Shown here: positions 1 through 8,735 of the stretch, in pieces | How positions within the stretch are numbered: the first letter of the stretch is position 1 | How the letters are laid out: each line of letters begins with the position of its first letter | Assembly (NCBI RefSeq): GCF_001445655.1 | Contig: NZ_LNBE01000003.1 | Span: forward strand, 682,001 to 746,000 | Direction: 5' to 3' | Source: Streptomyces roseifaciens | Lineage (GTDB): Bacteria; Actinomycetota; Actinomycetes; Streptomycetales; Streptomycetaceae | Length of the DNA: 64,000 nt | The notes under the pieces: model-generated | What the model was told of the DNA's origin: nothing | Databases searched by the model: none | What the model saw: the letters and a program-made list of their open reading frames with translations, nothing else | Program-made: the position numbers and the translations under genes

Positions 1-1062
1 CAGCGCGGCGAGTTCGGCGGCCGTCTCGCGCGGCACGCCGGAGGCGCCGCACTCCACGTAGCCGACCGTGCCCGGGGAGGCGCCGCACTCCCGGAGGGCG
101 GCCCGGGCCGCCTCCGCGCGCCGCTCCACGGACGTGGAGTAGCGGAAGACGCCCGGGCGCCCCTGGTGGTGCACCGCGCACCCGCGGACCGTCGCGTAGA
201 TGCGGTCCCCGTCGCGGACCGCGGACGACAGCCGTTTGAGCAGCAGTGCCCCCACGCCCTCCCCGAGCGCGAAGCCGTCGCCGTCCGGGGCGAAGGGCCG
301 GGTGCGCGGCGCGACGAGGCCCTTGGCCGCGAGCGCCGCCCGCAGGTACGGGCCCTCCTCGCGCTGACCGGTCACCACCAGCACGGCCTCCGACAGCCCG
401 CCGCGCAGGCTGTCGAGGGCGTGCGCGATCGCCAGGAACGACGTCGCGTCGGCCGACTCCATGGCCAGGGTGCGGCCCCGGAGCTTGAACGCGCTCGCGA
501 TCCGGGCGGGGATGGTGCTCGCCATCTCCCCGACCCGGTCGTGCGGCGAGGCGCCCAGGCGCCGCACCAGGTCCGTGCGCAGCTCGTCGGCTGCCTGCGC
601 GGCCGTACGGGCCGAGCCGCCGAACTCCGGTGCGGACACGGCCCGTTCGAGCTCTCTGGCGTACCGGCTGCCCTCGACGCGCAGCGCGTTGGCGTACTGC
701 CGGTCCAGGCCGGAACACACCCCGGCCACCACGTCCGTACGCTCGGCCTGCAGCGTCCGGTCGCCGGCCTTGGCGTCCTCCAGGCACTCGCGGGCCGCCT
801 CCAGCATCAGCAGCTGCATGCGCGTGAGCGCCCCGGCCTGCGCGGGCGGTATGCCGAACCGCGCGACGTCGACCTCGATGCCGGCGAGCGTCGGTGCCGG
901 GCCGGCCCCGGGCGCCGGCGGGGGCTCGGTCAGGGCCCTCCAGTACGCGTCGGCACCCCGGATGCCGGGGTAGAGCGCCGCGATGCCGACGATCGCGACG
1001 GGTTCGTCCTGCGGTGTGCGCGCGGTGCCGGCGGCACCGCGCGCGTCGAACTCGGAGTGCAT
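1..1062 (-). CDS. Ketoacyl-synthase-like protein lacking catalytic residues (partial)
   Basis: The first 354 residues of a beta-ketoacyl synthase fold protein lie in the window; the rest runs off the left edge. The N-terminus reads EPVAIVGIAALYPG and is followed by an F-x-IPP segment, as in modular, PUFA- or enediyne-type synthases. Where active synthases have the nucleophile motif TACSSS, this protein has SADATS, so Cys is replaced by Asp (residue 205). Where they have HGTGT it has GASGV, so the first catalytic His is lost (residue 339). It therefore probably does not condense; a chain-length-factor-like or scaffold role is inferred. The ATG is preceded by GGAG. The SARP regulator upstream on the same strand suggests the edge of a secondary-metabolite cluster. 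Confidence 0.8.
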   Translation of the reverse strand, partial: MHSEFDARGAAGTARTPQDEPVAIVGIAALYPGIRGADAYWRALTEPPPAPGAGPAPTLAGIEVDVARFGIPPAQAGALTRMQLLMLEAARECLEDAKAGDRTLQAERTDVVAGVCSGLDRQYANALRVEGSRYARELERAVSAPEFGGSARTAAQAADELRTDLVRRLGASPHDRVGEMASTIPARIASAFKLRGRTLAMESADATSFLAIAHALDSLRGGLSEAVLVVTGQREEGPYLRAALAAKGLVAPRTRPFAPDGDGFALGEGVGALLLKRLSSAVRDGDRIYATVRGCAVHHQGRPGVFRYSTSVERRAEAARAALRECGASPGTVGYVECGASGVPRETAAELAAL

Positions 1063-1203
1063 GCGGGATGGCTCCAGTTGTCTCGGTGCTGCCGGGTCCG
1101 GCAACCTCTCTCCGCCGCCGCGGTGCGGGGCCACGACACCGGCTTCCGGTGCCGAAGCGGGCTGCGGCACCGTGGGGTGCGGTCGAGCCCCGCCCGCAGG
1201 GCG

Positions 1204-2013
1204 CTACGCGCTCGTCGCGAGCGGCTCGCGCCGCCCGTTCCACAGCGCGCCCGGCTGTGCCAGCGCCGGATCCTGGGCGAGGATCTCGGCGTGGCGGCGC
1301 TGCAGCCCGGCACCCGGCTGGATGCCCAGCTGCTCGTCCAGCCGCTTGCGGGTCAGGCGGAAGCGCTCCAGTGCCTCGCTCTGCCGCCCGGACCGGTACA
1401 GCGCCAGCATCAGCAGCTCGCAGAACCGCTCGTGCAGCGGGTGCTGCGCGACGAGCTGCTGCAGCTCGGCGATCACCTGGGTGTTGTGGCCGAGCACCAG
1501 GCGGGCGCTCACCAGGTCCTCCCACGCGGTCAGCCGGCGCTCCTCGAAGAGGGTCGCGGCGCTCGCGCACCGCAGCCCCTCCCCGGCGTCGAACAGGGCC
1601 GGGCCGCGCCACAGCCGCAGACCGGTTTCCAGCAGCCTCGCCGCCCGCTCGGGGTCGGTGGTCAGCGCGGCTCCGCCGCGGGAGGCGAGATCGAGAAATC
1701 TGTTGGCGTCGACGCACTCCGCGGGCACGTCCAGCAAGTAGCCGTTCGGGACGGCGCGCAGGACGGTCGTGCGGTGCATCGGAGTGTGTGCCTCGAGTAC
1801 TTTGCGCACCCTGGTGGCCTGGGCCTGCAGGGCGTTGCGGGGATTGCCGAGGGTGGAACCGCACCACAGCTCGTCGACGAGCTCCATGTGCGATACCGCC
1901 CGACCCGCCCGGAGGGCGAGGGTGGCGAGCATGGAACGGACCTTGCTGGCCCGAATGTCGCTGCTCCTCTCCGCAACGCTGACGCGCACCGGACCGAGTA
2001 TTTCAATTTGCAC
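1204..2013 (-). CDS. SARP-family pathway-specific activator
   Basis: This is a small Streptomyces antibiotic regulatory protein of about 269 residues. The N-terminal third is an OmpR-type winged helix (starts IEILGPVRV, ends near PNGYLLDV). The rest is a bacterial transcriptional activation domain with the typical LWRGPAL, E-R-R-L and QHPLHERF segments. There is no ATPase extension, so it is the short SARP type that binds heptameric direct repeats and activates biosynthetic operons. I chose the GTG at 2013 because a GGGGGG purine run lies just upstream and homology begins there; the frame stays open upstream to 2118. It lies 141 bp upstream of, and collinear with, the ketoacyl-synthase-like gene, its likely target or co-transcript. 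Confidence 0.88.
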   Translation of the reverse strand: MQIEILGPVRVSVAERSSDIRASKVRSMLATLALRAGRAVSHMELVDELWCGSTLGNPRNALQAQATRVRKVLEAHTPMHRTTVLRAVPNGYLLDVPAECVDANRFLDLASRGGAALTTDPERAARLLETGLRLWRGPALFDAGEGLRCASAATLFEERRLTAWEDLVSARLVLGHNTQVIAELQQLVAQHPLHERFCELLMLALYRSGRQSEALERFRLTRKRLDEQLGIQPGAGLQRRHAEILAQDPALAQPGALWNGRREPLATSA

Positions 2014-2157
2014 GAATTTCCCCCCACAGCGGTTTCCGCCGGAGATCAGAACAGGAGCTTGGACAGCTTTTCCCCCTTTCGGCGCCCAATCCTTGCAACG
2101 TGGAACAACCGGCGTCATCCATCCCCCGGCCCCTTTCCGCCCTCAACGGATGGCGGA

Positions 2158-2204
2158 GCCGGGCGGGCGCCTCGAACGTTCATTGAGGCGCGTGCCCGCC
2201 CGGC
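2158..2204. terminator. GC-rich hairpin downstream of the response regulator
   Basis: The arms GCCGGGCGGGC and GCCCGCCCGGC pair, with an inner GCCTC/GAGGC helix and a 4-nt bulge. It lies about 90 bp beyond the response-regulator stop and ahead of the SARP gene. There is no U-tract, which is usual in Streptomyces. Confidence 0.5.
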
Positions 2205-2295
2205 TCAACGCGGCGTCAACACACGGATGACGCGGGTCGCCCGCGCCGTTCCGCCCCGTGGCGTAGGGACGGCGTCCGTTCTCTTCAGGGGGTCT

Positions 2296-3024
2296 TCAGG
2301 AAGAGTACGCACCGCCCCCGGCGGGCGGGACCCCCGGCACGGAGCCCGGCGTCACCAGCCCCGCCTCGTACGCGGCGATGACCAGCTGGACCCGGTCGCG
2401 GGCGCACAACTTGCCAATGATCCTGCTGACATGGGTCTTGGCGGTGAGCGGGCTGAGCCCGAGCACATCACCCACCTCGGCGTTGTTCAGGCCCCTGGCC
2501 ACCAGGGTCAGCACCTGGCGCTCGCGGACCGAGAGCACCGCCAGGCCGTTGGTCACGAAGGAGGCCGGGATGTCCGCCCTCGGCGCCCGCAGCACCCGGG
2601 CGATCAGGCGCGAGGTCGGGCCGGGCGACAGCAGTGCCTCCCCGGCGGCGATGGTCCGGATCGCCTCCAGCAGGGCCGCCGGGCGCGTGTCCTTCACCAG
2701 GAAGCCCGAGGCGCCGGCGCGCAACGCGTCGATGACGTACTCGTCGGTGTCGTACGTCGTCAGGACGAGCACCTTCACGCCGGCCATGTCCTCGTCGGCC
2801 GCGATCCGCTGGGTCGCCTCGATGCCGTCCAGGTCCGGCATCCGGATGTCCATCACCACCAGGTCCGCGCGGGAGCTGCGGGCCAGCTCGACGGCCTGCC
2901 GGCCCGTGCCCGCCTCGCCCACGACCTCCATGTCGGGGGCGGTGTCCACCAGCATCGCGAACGCGGAGCGGACGAGCCGCTGGTCGTCGGCGAGCAGGAC
3001 CCGGATCGGCTGCTGCGCGTTCAT
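2296..3024 (-). CDS. NarL/LuxR-family response regulator
   Basis: This is a 242-residue two-component response regulator. The receiver domain (residues 7-125) shows the acidic pocket LADDQ, the phospho-acceptor Asp59 in VVMDIRMPD, the conserved Thr in VLTTYD and the Lys in FLVKD. A LuxR-type helix-turn-helix follows (LSVRERQVL to THVSRIIGKL, about residues 165-215). The start is the ATG at 3024, preceded by GGGGAGGGG; the frame continues upstream without homology. It is the last gene of an MMPL transporter-histidine kinase-regulator unit, so its partner is the kinase at 3193-4557. A targeted promoter may be the palindrome upstream of the transporter (inference). Confidence 0.93.
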   Translation of the reverse strand: MNAQQPIRVLLADDQRLVRSAFAMLVDTAPDMEVVGEAGTGRQAVELARSSRADLVVMDIRMPDLDGIEATQRIAADEDMAGVKVLVLTTYDTDEYVIDALRAGASGFLVKDTRPAALLEAIRTIAAGEALLSPGPTSRLIARVLRAPRADIPASFVTNGLAVLSVRERQVLTLVARGLNNAEVGDVLGLSPLTAKTHVSRIIGKLCARDRVQLVIAAYEAGLVTPGSVPGVPPAGGGAYSS

Positions 3025-3192
3025 CGGCCGCCCCTCCCCCCGGGGGAGGGCGGTGCTGCCGGAGTCGGTGCTGATGTCATCGGAGTCATCCTTCGGGGTG
3101 GGGACCCGCACCGCGCCCCGCGGCGCGGGTCGTTCACTGATGCGGGCACGGCACGTACGGGCGCACGCGCTCGCCGGCGTCTCACGGCGCGC

Positions 3193-4557
3193 TCACCGGA
3201 GGGCGGTCCCGTCCGCGGGGGCCGACGGCAGGACCGCGGTGACCGCGAACCCGGCGCCACCGGCGCGGGGCCCGGCCTGCAGCCCCCCGCCGACGCTGCG
3301 GGCCCGCTCGCGCATCCCGACGATGCCGTAACCGCCGGTGCCGTTCGGCTCGTTCCCCGGCACGGGGTCGCGCGCAGGCGCTCCCGAACCGCCGTCGTCG
3401 AGCACGGTGACCCGCAGGGCGCCGTCGTCCCCGCCGCGCGCCACCGTCACCCAGACGCGGACCGAGGGACCGCCGTGGCGGACCGCGTTGGTGAGCGCTT
3501 CCTGCACGATACGGTACGCAGCGGCCCCGACTGCCGGGGCCAGGACGGCCGTTGCCGCGGGATCGGCTGCGGGATCGGCTGCGAGATCGACTGCGGGGTC
3601 GGCCGCGGTGCCGGGGCCCGCCCCGTTGCTCCCCGCCGTCCCGCCCTGCGCTTCCTGCCCCATGTGCACCTGCAGGCTCACCCGTGCCCCGGCAGCCTCC
3701 GCCGCCCGCGCCAGGTCGGGCAGCCCGTCGAGGCCCGGCAGGGGCCCGTAGCCCGCGGAATCGTTCCCGCGGAGCACCTCCAGGGTCGCGCGCAGCTCCG
3801 CCCGGGCGTCCCGGCAGGTGTCGGCGATCCCGTCCAGCGCCTTGGCGAGCGCCGCCCGGTCGAGCCGCTCGGGGTCGGCGACCAGGACGTGGGCCGCGAC
3901 CGCCGTCTGCACCCCGATCAGGGTGATGCTGTGGGCCAGCAGGTCGTGGAGGTCGCGCGCGATGTGCACCCGCTCCTCCGCGACCCTGCGCGCCGCCTCG
4001 CGCTCGCGCGTCGCCTCGGCGCGCTCCGCGCGCTCCATGATGGCCCCGACGTAATTGCGGTGCAGGCGCACCGCCTCGCCGATCAGGACGACGTCGGCGA
4101 TCCAGCCGGCGCTCACCAGCGTCGGCACGATCTCGTGCCCCTTGCCGAACGCCAGCAGGACGACCGTGGCCACGCCGAAGATGCCGCCGAGGGTGAGGAA
4201 GCTGCGCTTGGGCGGTCCGACCACGGCGAGCGTGCACAGGGCCACCAGGCCCGCCGGCAGCGCCGCCGTGCGGGGGTAACCCAGCGCGTAGAAAGGGCCG
4301 TTCATGCAGGCGACGGCCAGCACCGTGAGCCACGGCGCCTGGCGCCGCGCCGTCAGGACGAGCGCGGCGCCGGTGAGGAGCACCCATCCCGGGAGGTCCG
4401 GCGACCGCCGCGTGGTGACCACGAAGAGCACGCTCTGCACGGCGAGGACCGCCAGCGCGATCCCGAAGTCCTGCAGCAGGACGCTGCGCCGTACGGCCGC
4501 GTGCCGCGGCAGCAGCAGACGGGCGATCATGGGGGCAACCGGTTCCCGGGACGGCAT
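3193..4557 (-). CDS. NarL-type sensor histidine kinase
   Basis: This is a 454-residue membrane kinase of the HisKA_3 family. Four to six hydrophobic segments fill residues 25-165. The dimerisation helix carries the phospho-acceptor His204 in ARDLHDLLAHS, and a C-terminal HATPase has the N-box EALTNAVRHGG and a glycine-rich GGYGIVGMRERA lid. The start ATG overlaps the transporter stop as TGATG, so translation is coupled to the MMPL gene. The linker before the ATPase holds an Ala-Asp-Pro-rich insert encoded by four 12-bp repeats. The kinase probably senses the membrane or the MMPL substrate and phosphorylates the regulator at 2296-3024; the signal is unknown. Confidence 0.92.
   Translation of the reverse strand: MPSREPVAPMIARLLLPRHAAVRRSVLLQDFGIALAVLAVQSVLFVVTTRRSPDLPGWVLLTGAALVLTARRQAPWLTVLAVACMNGPFYALGYPRTAALPAGLVALCTLAVVGPPKRSFLTLGGIFGVATVVLLAFGKGHEIVPTLVSAGWIADVVLIGEAVRLHRNYVGAIMERAERAEATREREAARRVAEERVHIARDLHDLLAHSITLIGVQTAVAAHVLVADPERLDRAALAKALDGIADTCRDARAELRATLEVLRGNDSAGYGPLPGLDGLPDLARAAEAAGARVSLQVHMGQEAQGGTAGSNGAGPGTAADPAVDLAADPAADPAATAVLAPAVGAAAYRIVQEALTNAVRHGGPSVRVWVTVARGGDDGALRVTVLDDGGSGAPARDPVPGNEPNGTGGYGIVGMRERARSVGGGLQAGPRAGGAGFAVTAVLPSAPADGTALR
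3559..3606. repeat. Four tandem 12-bp repeats inside the histidine kinase gene
   Basis: Four in-frame copies of a unit like GGGATCGGCTGC (copies 3 and 4 diverged) encode a repeated Ala-Ala-Asp-Pro linker between the dimerisation and ATPase domains. Changes in copy number would keep the frame. Confidence 0.75.
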
Positions 4558-6698
4558 CACGCTTCCATCGAACCCCGGGAGAGCTTCCCGGGCCACCACA
4601 TCCACCTCTTCAGCAACAGGCTTGCAGAGGTGACCAGGTAGGTACGGACCAGGAAGGTGTCCAGCAGCACGCCGACCGCGATGATGAAGCCCATCTCGAC
4701 CAGCGCCACCAGCGGCAGCGTCGCCAGCACGGCGAAGGTGGCCGCCAGCACGATGCCCGCGGAAGTGATGACACCGCCTGTGGTGCGCAGCGCGGTGAGC
4801 GCCGCCTCGGACGAGTCCGCGCCCTTCAGGCGCTCCTCACGGGCCCGGTGCATCAGGAAGATGCCGTAGTCGACGCCGAGCGCGACGAGGAAGACGAACG
4901 TCAGCAGCGGCAGGCTCGGATCGAGGCCCTTGTAGCCGAGGACCGGGCCGAAGACCAGGCCGCTGAGCCCCATCGCCGCGCCCCAGGAGGCGATCACGGC
5001 GAGGACGAGCACCACGGACGCCACGAGACTGCGCAGCAGGGCGATCAGCACGATCAGCACCGCGGCCAGCACCAGCGGGATCACCTTGACCCGGTCGTCG
5101 GCGTTGGTGGTCGCGAGGTCCATCTGCTGGGCCGTGGGCCCGCCGACGATCGCCTGTGCGCCCGGCACGTCGTGCACCGCACCGCGCAGCGCGGTGATGG
5201 TCCTCTTCTCGCCGTCCGACTCGGGCTTGGCGACGGAGAACACCTGCAGCTCGGTGCGGTCCCCGCCGCTGCGGCCCGGCTGCACCGTGGCGACGCCCTT
5301 CGTCGCCTTGATGCGCTTCTCCACCTCGCCCGCCTGCCCGGTACGCGTCACCACGGTGATCGGCAGGCTGCTGGAGTCGGGGAAGGCCTCGGCGACCGTC
5401 CGCATCGCGGCCACCGAGTCGGGCTTCTTGAGGAAGGCGTCCTCCTGCTTCAGCGTGCCCGGCAGCTTCACCGCGCCGACCGACAGGGCGACCAGCGCCG
5501 CGACGCCGCACAGCAGCACCAGGCCCGGGCGGCGGCCCGCCGAGTTGCCCATGGCCGAGAACAGCGAACGCCGGTGCACGGCCTCCGACCCGTAGGCCGG
5601 CACGATCGGCCAGAAGACGCGGCGGCCCAGCAGGACCAGCACCGCGGGCAGCAGCGTCAGCATGGCCGCCAGCGCGCAGAAGACGCCCACCGCGCCGACC
5701 GGCCCCAGGCCGCTGCTGCTGTTGAGGTCCGCCGCCATCAGGCACATCAGGCCCGCGACGACCGTCCCGGACGAGGCGAGCACGGCCGGCCCGCAGCCGC
5801 GGATCGCGGACATCATCGCGTCGTACGGCTGCTCGGTGCTGCGCAGCTCCTCGCGGTAGCGGGCCACGAGCAGCAGGGCGTAGTCCGTGCCCGCGCCGAA
5901 GATGAGCACCGTCATCACCGACGTGCTCATCGTCGTCACCGTCAGGTCGAAGGCCTTGATCAGCCCGTAGACGCCCGCCATGGCCGCCGAGGCCGCCACG
6001 CCGACCACGCCCAGCGGCACCAGCCACAGGAAGGGGCTGCGGTAGATCAGGATGAGCAGGACGGCGACGACGCCCGCGGTGCCGATCAGCAGGGTGCCGT
6101 CGATGGACTGGAAGACCTCGTTCTGGTCGGAGGCGAGGGCCACCTGCCCGCCGAGCTCGGCCTTCAGCCCCTCGGGCCTGTCCTTCTCGACGATGTCCCG
6201 GATGCCGTCGACCGCCTTGCCCTGCGCGGCGGCGTCCGCCAGCCCGGACACCGACAGCGCCGTCATCGACGTGGTGCCGTCCTTGGAGACCACCGTGGGC
6301 GGCTCGCCCCCGCCCCGCAGCTCGTACCGCGCCGCGATCCGCTTGATCTGCTCCTGCGCCGCCTTGCGGTCGCCGTCGGAGAGGCCGCCGTCGCGGTGGT
6401 ACACGAGGATCGCGTCCGAGGTGTTGCCGCCCGGCAGCTTCTGCAGCAGGTGCTCGACCCTGGTGGACTCGGCGCTGGCCGGCAGGTAGTCCACCGGCCG
6501 GTCGCGCGCCGCGCCGTTGAGCTTCTCGGCGAAGGGCGCCGTGACCGCGAGCACCACGATCCACAGGGCGATCACCGCCCACGGAAGGGCGCGGCGCCTC
6601 GACCTTCCTTCGCGTGCCGGTCGCAGCCGGCCTTCCTTCCGCTGCGTTTCCGCCGCCGGAGCCATGTGTCCCGCCGCCTCCTCCGAGCCGAAATCCAC
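4557..6698 (-). CDS. MMPL-family RND transporter
   Basis: This is a 713-residue inner-membrane exporter of the MMPL/RND family, the class that moves lipids or hydrophobic metabolites with proton motive force. It shows the two-fold repeat: one N-terminal helix, an extracytoplasmic loop (about residues 60-190), a helix bundle with GTDYALLLVARYREE, a second loop, and a second bundle with GVDYGIFLMHRAREE. The Asp and Tyr of both G-x-D-Y motifs are kept. The GTG at 6698 has GGGAGGG upstream; an ATG 33 bp inside also follows a GGAGGAGG run and could be the real start. It is first in an operon with a kinase and regulator. No MmpS-like accessory protein is visible. Confidence 0.92.
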   Translation of the reverse strand: MDFGSEEAAGHMAPAAETQRKEGRLRPAREGRSRRRALPWAVIALWIVVLAVTAPFAEKLNGAARDRPVDYLPASAESTRVEHLLQKLPGGNTSDAILVYHRDGGLSDGDRKAAQEQIKRIAARYELRGGGEPPTVVSKDGTTSMTALSVSGLADAAAQGKAVDGIRDIVEKDRPEGLKAELGGQVALASDQNEVFQSIDGTLLIGTAGVVAVLLILIYRSPFLWLVPLGVVGVAASAAMAGVYGLIKAFDLTVTTMSTSVMTVLIFGAGTDYALLLVARYREELRSTEQPYDAMMSAIRGCGPAVLASSGTVVAGLMCLMAADLNSSSGLGPVGAVGVFCALAAMLTLLPAVLVLLGRRVFWPIVPAYGSEAVHRRSLFSAMGNSAGRRPGLVLLCGVAALVALSVGAVKLPGTLKQEDAFLKKPDSVAAMRTVAEAFPDSSSLPITVVTRTGQAGEVEKRIKATKGVATVQPGRSGGDRTELQVFSVAKPESDGEKRTITALRGAVHDVPGAQAIVGGPTAQQMDLATTNADDRVKVIPLVLAAVLIVLIALLRSLVASVVLVLAVIASWGAAMGLSGLVFGPVLGYKGLDPSLPLLTFVFLVALGVDYGIFLMHRAREERLKGADSSEAALTALRTTGGVITSAGIVLAATFAVLATLPLVALVEMGFIIAVGVLLDTFLVRTYLVTSASLLLKRWMWWPGKLSRGSMEA

Positions 6699-6787
6699 TG
6701 ACCCTCCCAGGATTCCGGCGCGAAGCGCCCGGCACGTCGGCCCGGAGAGCGAAGCGGAAGCTAATCCGCCGGGTGCAACAGGGGGGT

Positions 6788-6809
6788 TGTTACTCCCGCG
6801 GGAGTAACA
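6788..6809. promoter_or_regulatory. Perfect 22-bp palindrome, probable operator
   Basis: The half-site TGTTACTCCCG is followed directly by its exact reverse complement. It lies 90 bp upstream of the MMPL start in the divergent gap before the DMT transporter. The size and symmetry fit a homodimeric repressor such as TetR or GntR (inference); no such gene is adjacent. Confidence 0.6.
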
Positions 6810-7017
6810 CCGGGCGGAGTGACCGCACTACACAGCGCGACGACAGGGGCTCTCGGTGACTCGCACGTACGTTCAGGGTCATCCCGTACTCCGCCGGTAG
6901 GAGGGCCGGATCCGTCCCCTGGGACGACGACGCGAGCGGCGGCGCGAGGCATGGTGGAGACATGAAGGGCATGAAGGGCAGGAAGCGCTGCCGGTCAGGG
7001 CGACGGCGGAGAGCGAT

Positions 7018-7926
7018 GTGAGCTCGCTCCTGCTTCCGGTGCTGCTCTGCCTGGTGTCGGCAGTGGCGTACGCGGTCGCGGCTGTCGTGCAGGAGCGCGT
7101 CGCGGCGACGACGCCGGGCGGGCCCTGCGGGCCGCTGCGGCGGCCGGGCTGGTGGGGCGCGGTCGCCCTGACCGCGCTCGGCGCGGGGCTGCACGTGGTG
7201 GCGCTCGCCTACGGGCCGCTGAGCCTGGTGCAGCCCCTGGGGGCGCTCACGATCGTCTTCGCGCTGCCCATGGCGGCGGTGTCCGCCCGCAGACCCGTCG
7301 GTGCGGCGGGGTGGCGCGGTGCCCTGCTGGCCACCGCCGGGCTCGCCGGGCTCCTCAGCCTGACCGGTCCGCCGCACGCCGAGACCCTCGACACCGCCCA
7401 GCGGCCCGGCCTCGCCGCCGTGGCGATCGCCGGGGCGGCGGTCCTCGCGCTCGGTGCGCACTGGGCGCGGCGGGCCGTCGTCCGCGGAGTGGTGCTGGCC
7501 GCGGCCGCGGGCGTCGCCTTCGGCATGGCCTCCGTCTTCACCAAGGCCGCCGCGCAGGACTGGACCTCGGGCAGGACGGAATTCTTCGCCTTCACGGCGC
7601 TGGTCACCGCGGTCCTCGCCGCGGGCGGCATGCTCCTGTCCCAGGCCTCCTACCGCGGAGCGGGCCTGGCGGCGCCGCTGGCGACGGTGACCACCGTGAA
7701 CCCCGTGGTGGCGGCTGCCGTAGGGACGGCGGTGCTGGGGGAAACGTTTCGGTACGGGGTCACGGGCGGGCTCCTCGCCGCCCTGGCCGGCACGGTCGCC
7801 ATAGCCGGCGTGGTCACCCTCAGCCGCCTCGCCCCGCCCCACGCCGCCCCCCACACCCCCGAAGGCACCCGGACCGTCCCACGCGCCCGCCGAAGACTCA
7901 CCCACGCGGCGACGAAGCAGGACTAG
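7018..7926 (+). CDS. DMT-superfamily (EamA-like) transporter
   Basis: This is a 302-residue integral membrane protein with about nine or ten hydrophobic helices and very short loops, typical of the drug/metabolite transporter superfamily. The two halves each begin with a helix pair, and the second half contains ATVTTVNPVVAAAVGTAVLGE, a common EamA signature region with a conserved Pro and Glu. The substrate cannot be read from sequence. The GTG start follows GGCGGAGAG. The hydrophilic C-terminal tail is Pro/Arg-rich. It is divergent from the MMPL operon and may share the palindrome at 6788-6809. A roughly 0.8-kb repeat region follows its stop. Confidence 0.85.
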   Translation: MSSLLLPVLLCLVSAVAYAVAAVVQERVAATTPGGPCGPLRRPGWWGAVALTALGAGLHVVALAYGPLSLVQPLGALTIVFALPMAAVSARRPVGAAGWRGALLATAGLAGLLSLTGPPHAETLDTAQRPGLAAVAIAGAAVLALGAHWARRAVVRGVVLAAAAGVAFGMASVFTKAAAQDWTSGRTEFFAFTALVTAVLAAGGMLLSQASYRGAGLAAPLATVTTVNPVVAAAVGTAVLGETFRYGVTGGLLAALAGTVAIAGVVTLSRLAPPHAAPHTPEGTRTVPRARRRLTHAATKQD

Positions 7927-8005
7927 CCCACGGAGCGGTGGCCGACGCCCCGGCCGACTGCGGCTGCAGCGACGGGGGTTACGGGGAGCGCCCCGGGATC
8001 CCTTC

Positions 8006-8560
8006 CGCCGCAGAGGCGATCCGCCGCGACGACGTAGCCCGGTGGCGCGGTTCCGGGAACTCCTCCCGCCGCAACGGCGATCGGCTGCGAAGGCGCAGTC
8101 CGGCGGTGCCGTGCCGGGGCTCGCCCGTGGGCGGCACGCGTGGGCGAGGGGTCCCGGGTGCCCGGGAACCCCTTCCGCCGCAGCGGTGATCAGCCGCGAC
8201 GGCGCAGTCCGGCGGTGCCGTGCCGGGGCTCGACCGTAGAGGCATGCGCGGGCAGGAGGTCCGGGGTGCCGGGAACTCCTCCCGCCGCAGCGGTGATCAG
8301 CCGCGATGGCGCGTTCCGGCGGTGCCGTGCCGAGGCTCGCCCCGTGGGAGGCATGCGCGGGCAAGGGGTCCCGGGTGCCCGGGAACCCCTTCCGCCGCAG
8401 CGGTGATCAGCCGCGACGGCGCAGTCCGGCGGTGCCGTGCCGGGGCTCGACCGTAGAGGCATGCGCGGGCAGGAGGTCCGGGGTGCCGGGAACTTCTTTC
8501 GCCGCAGCGGTGATCAGCCGCGGTGGTGCGTCCCGGCGGTGCCGTTCCGAAGGGGGGACG
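8006..8560. repeat. Tandem array of ~107-110-bp imperfect repeats in a non-coding gap
   Basis: The 809-bp gap between the transporter and the pyrophosphatase is filled by repeats anchored on CGCCGCAGCGGTGATCAGCC. Unit starts are at 8006 (short), 8067, 8176, 8283, 8393 and 8500 (truncated). Units at 8176 and 8393 differ at about three positions, giving a ~217-bp higher-order period of two alternating variants. Each full unit ends in a hairpin: one variant pairs GGGGT-CCGGG with CCGGG-ACCCC, the other pairs GGAG-CCGG with CCGG-CTCC, so both arms change together. All frames read as low-complexity Arg/Pro-rich sequence and no gene is supported. Confidence 0.85.
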
Positions 8561-8735
8561 GGGAAGCCGGTCAGGCTTACCCGGGAGGTCGACGGGTCGT
8601 GATGGTGGCGTCGGCCGCGAGCGTGGCGGGCCCGCCGTCGTCCGTGAGCGCCCTCCGCGAGGAGGTATGGCCCTGGCGCGGGAACCACGACACGATGGGC
8701 CCGTCCGTCCGGCCCACCCCCTCCGGAGGAGCCCC

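Noticed and set aside
166..4641. A very long open frame on the plus strand across the left 4.5 kb
   Set aside because: It is antisense to four well-supported minus-strand genes, has no recognisable domain and reflects the scarcity of stops at very high GC.
6788..6809. Palindrome as a transcription terminator
   Set aside because: It lies between divergent starts, so no transcript needs to end there; an operator is more likely.
8006..8560. CRISPR array
   Set aside because: The units are ~107-110 bp and repeated along their whole length; there are no short constant repeats separated by unique spacers and no cas genes.
7979..8602. Several overlapping short ORFs within the repeat array on both strands
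   Set aside because: All frames are open because of GC content; the products are repeated Arg/Pro/Ala-rich sequence with no start signals.
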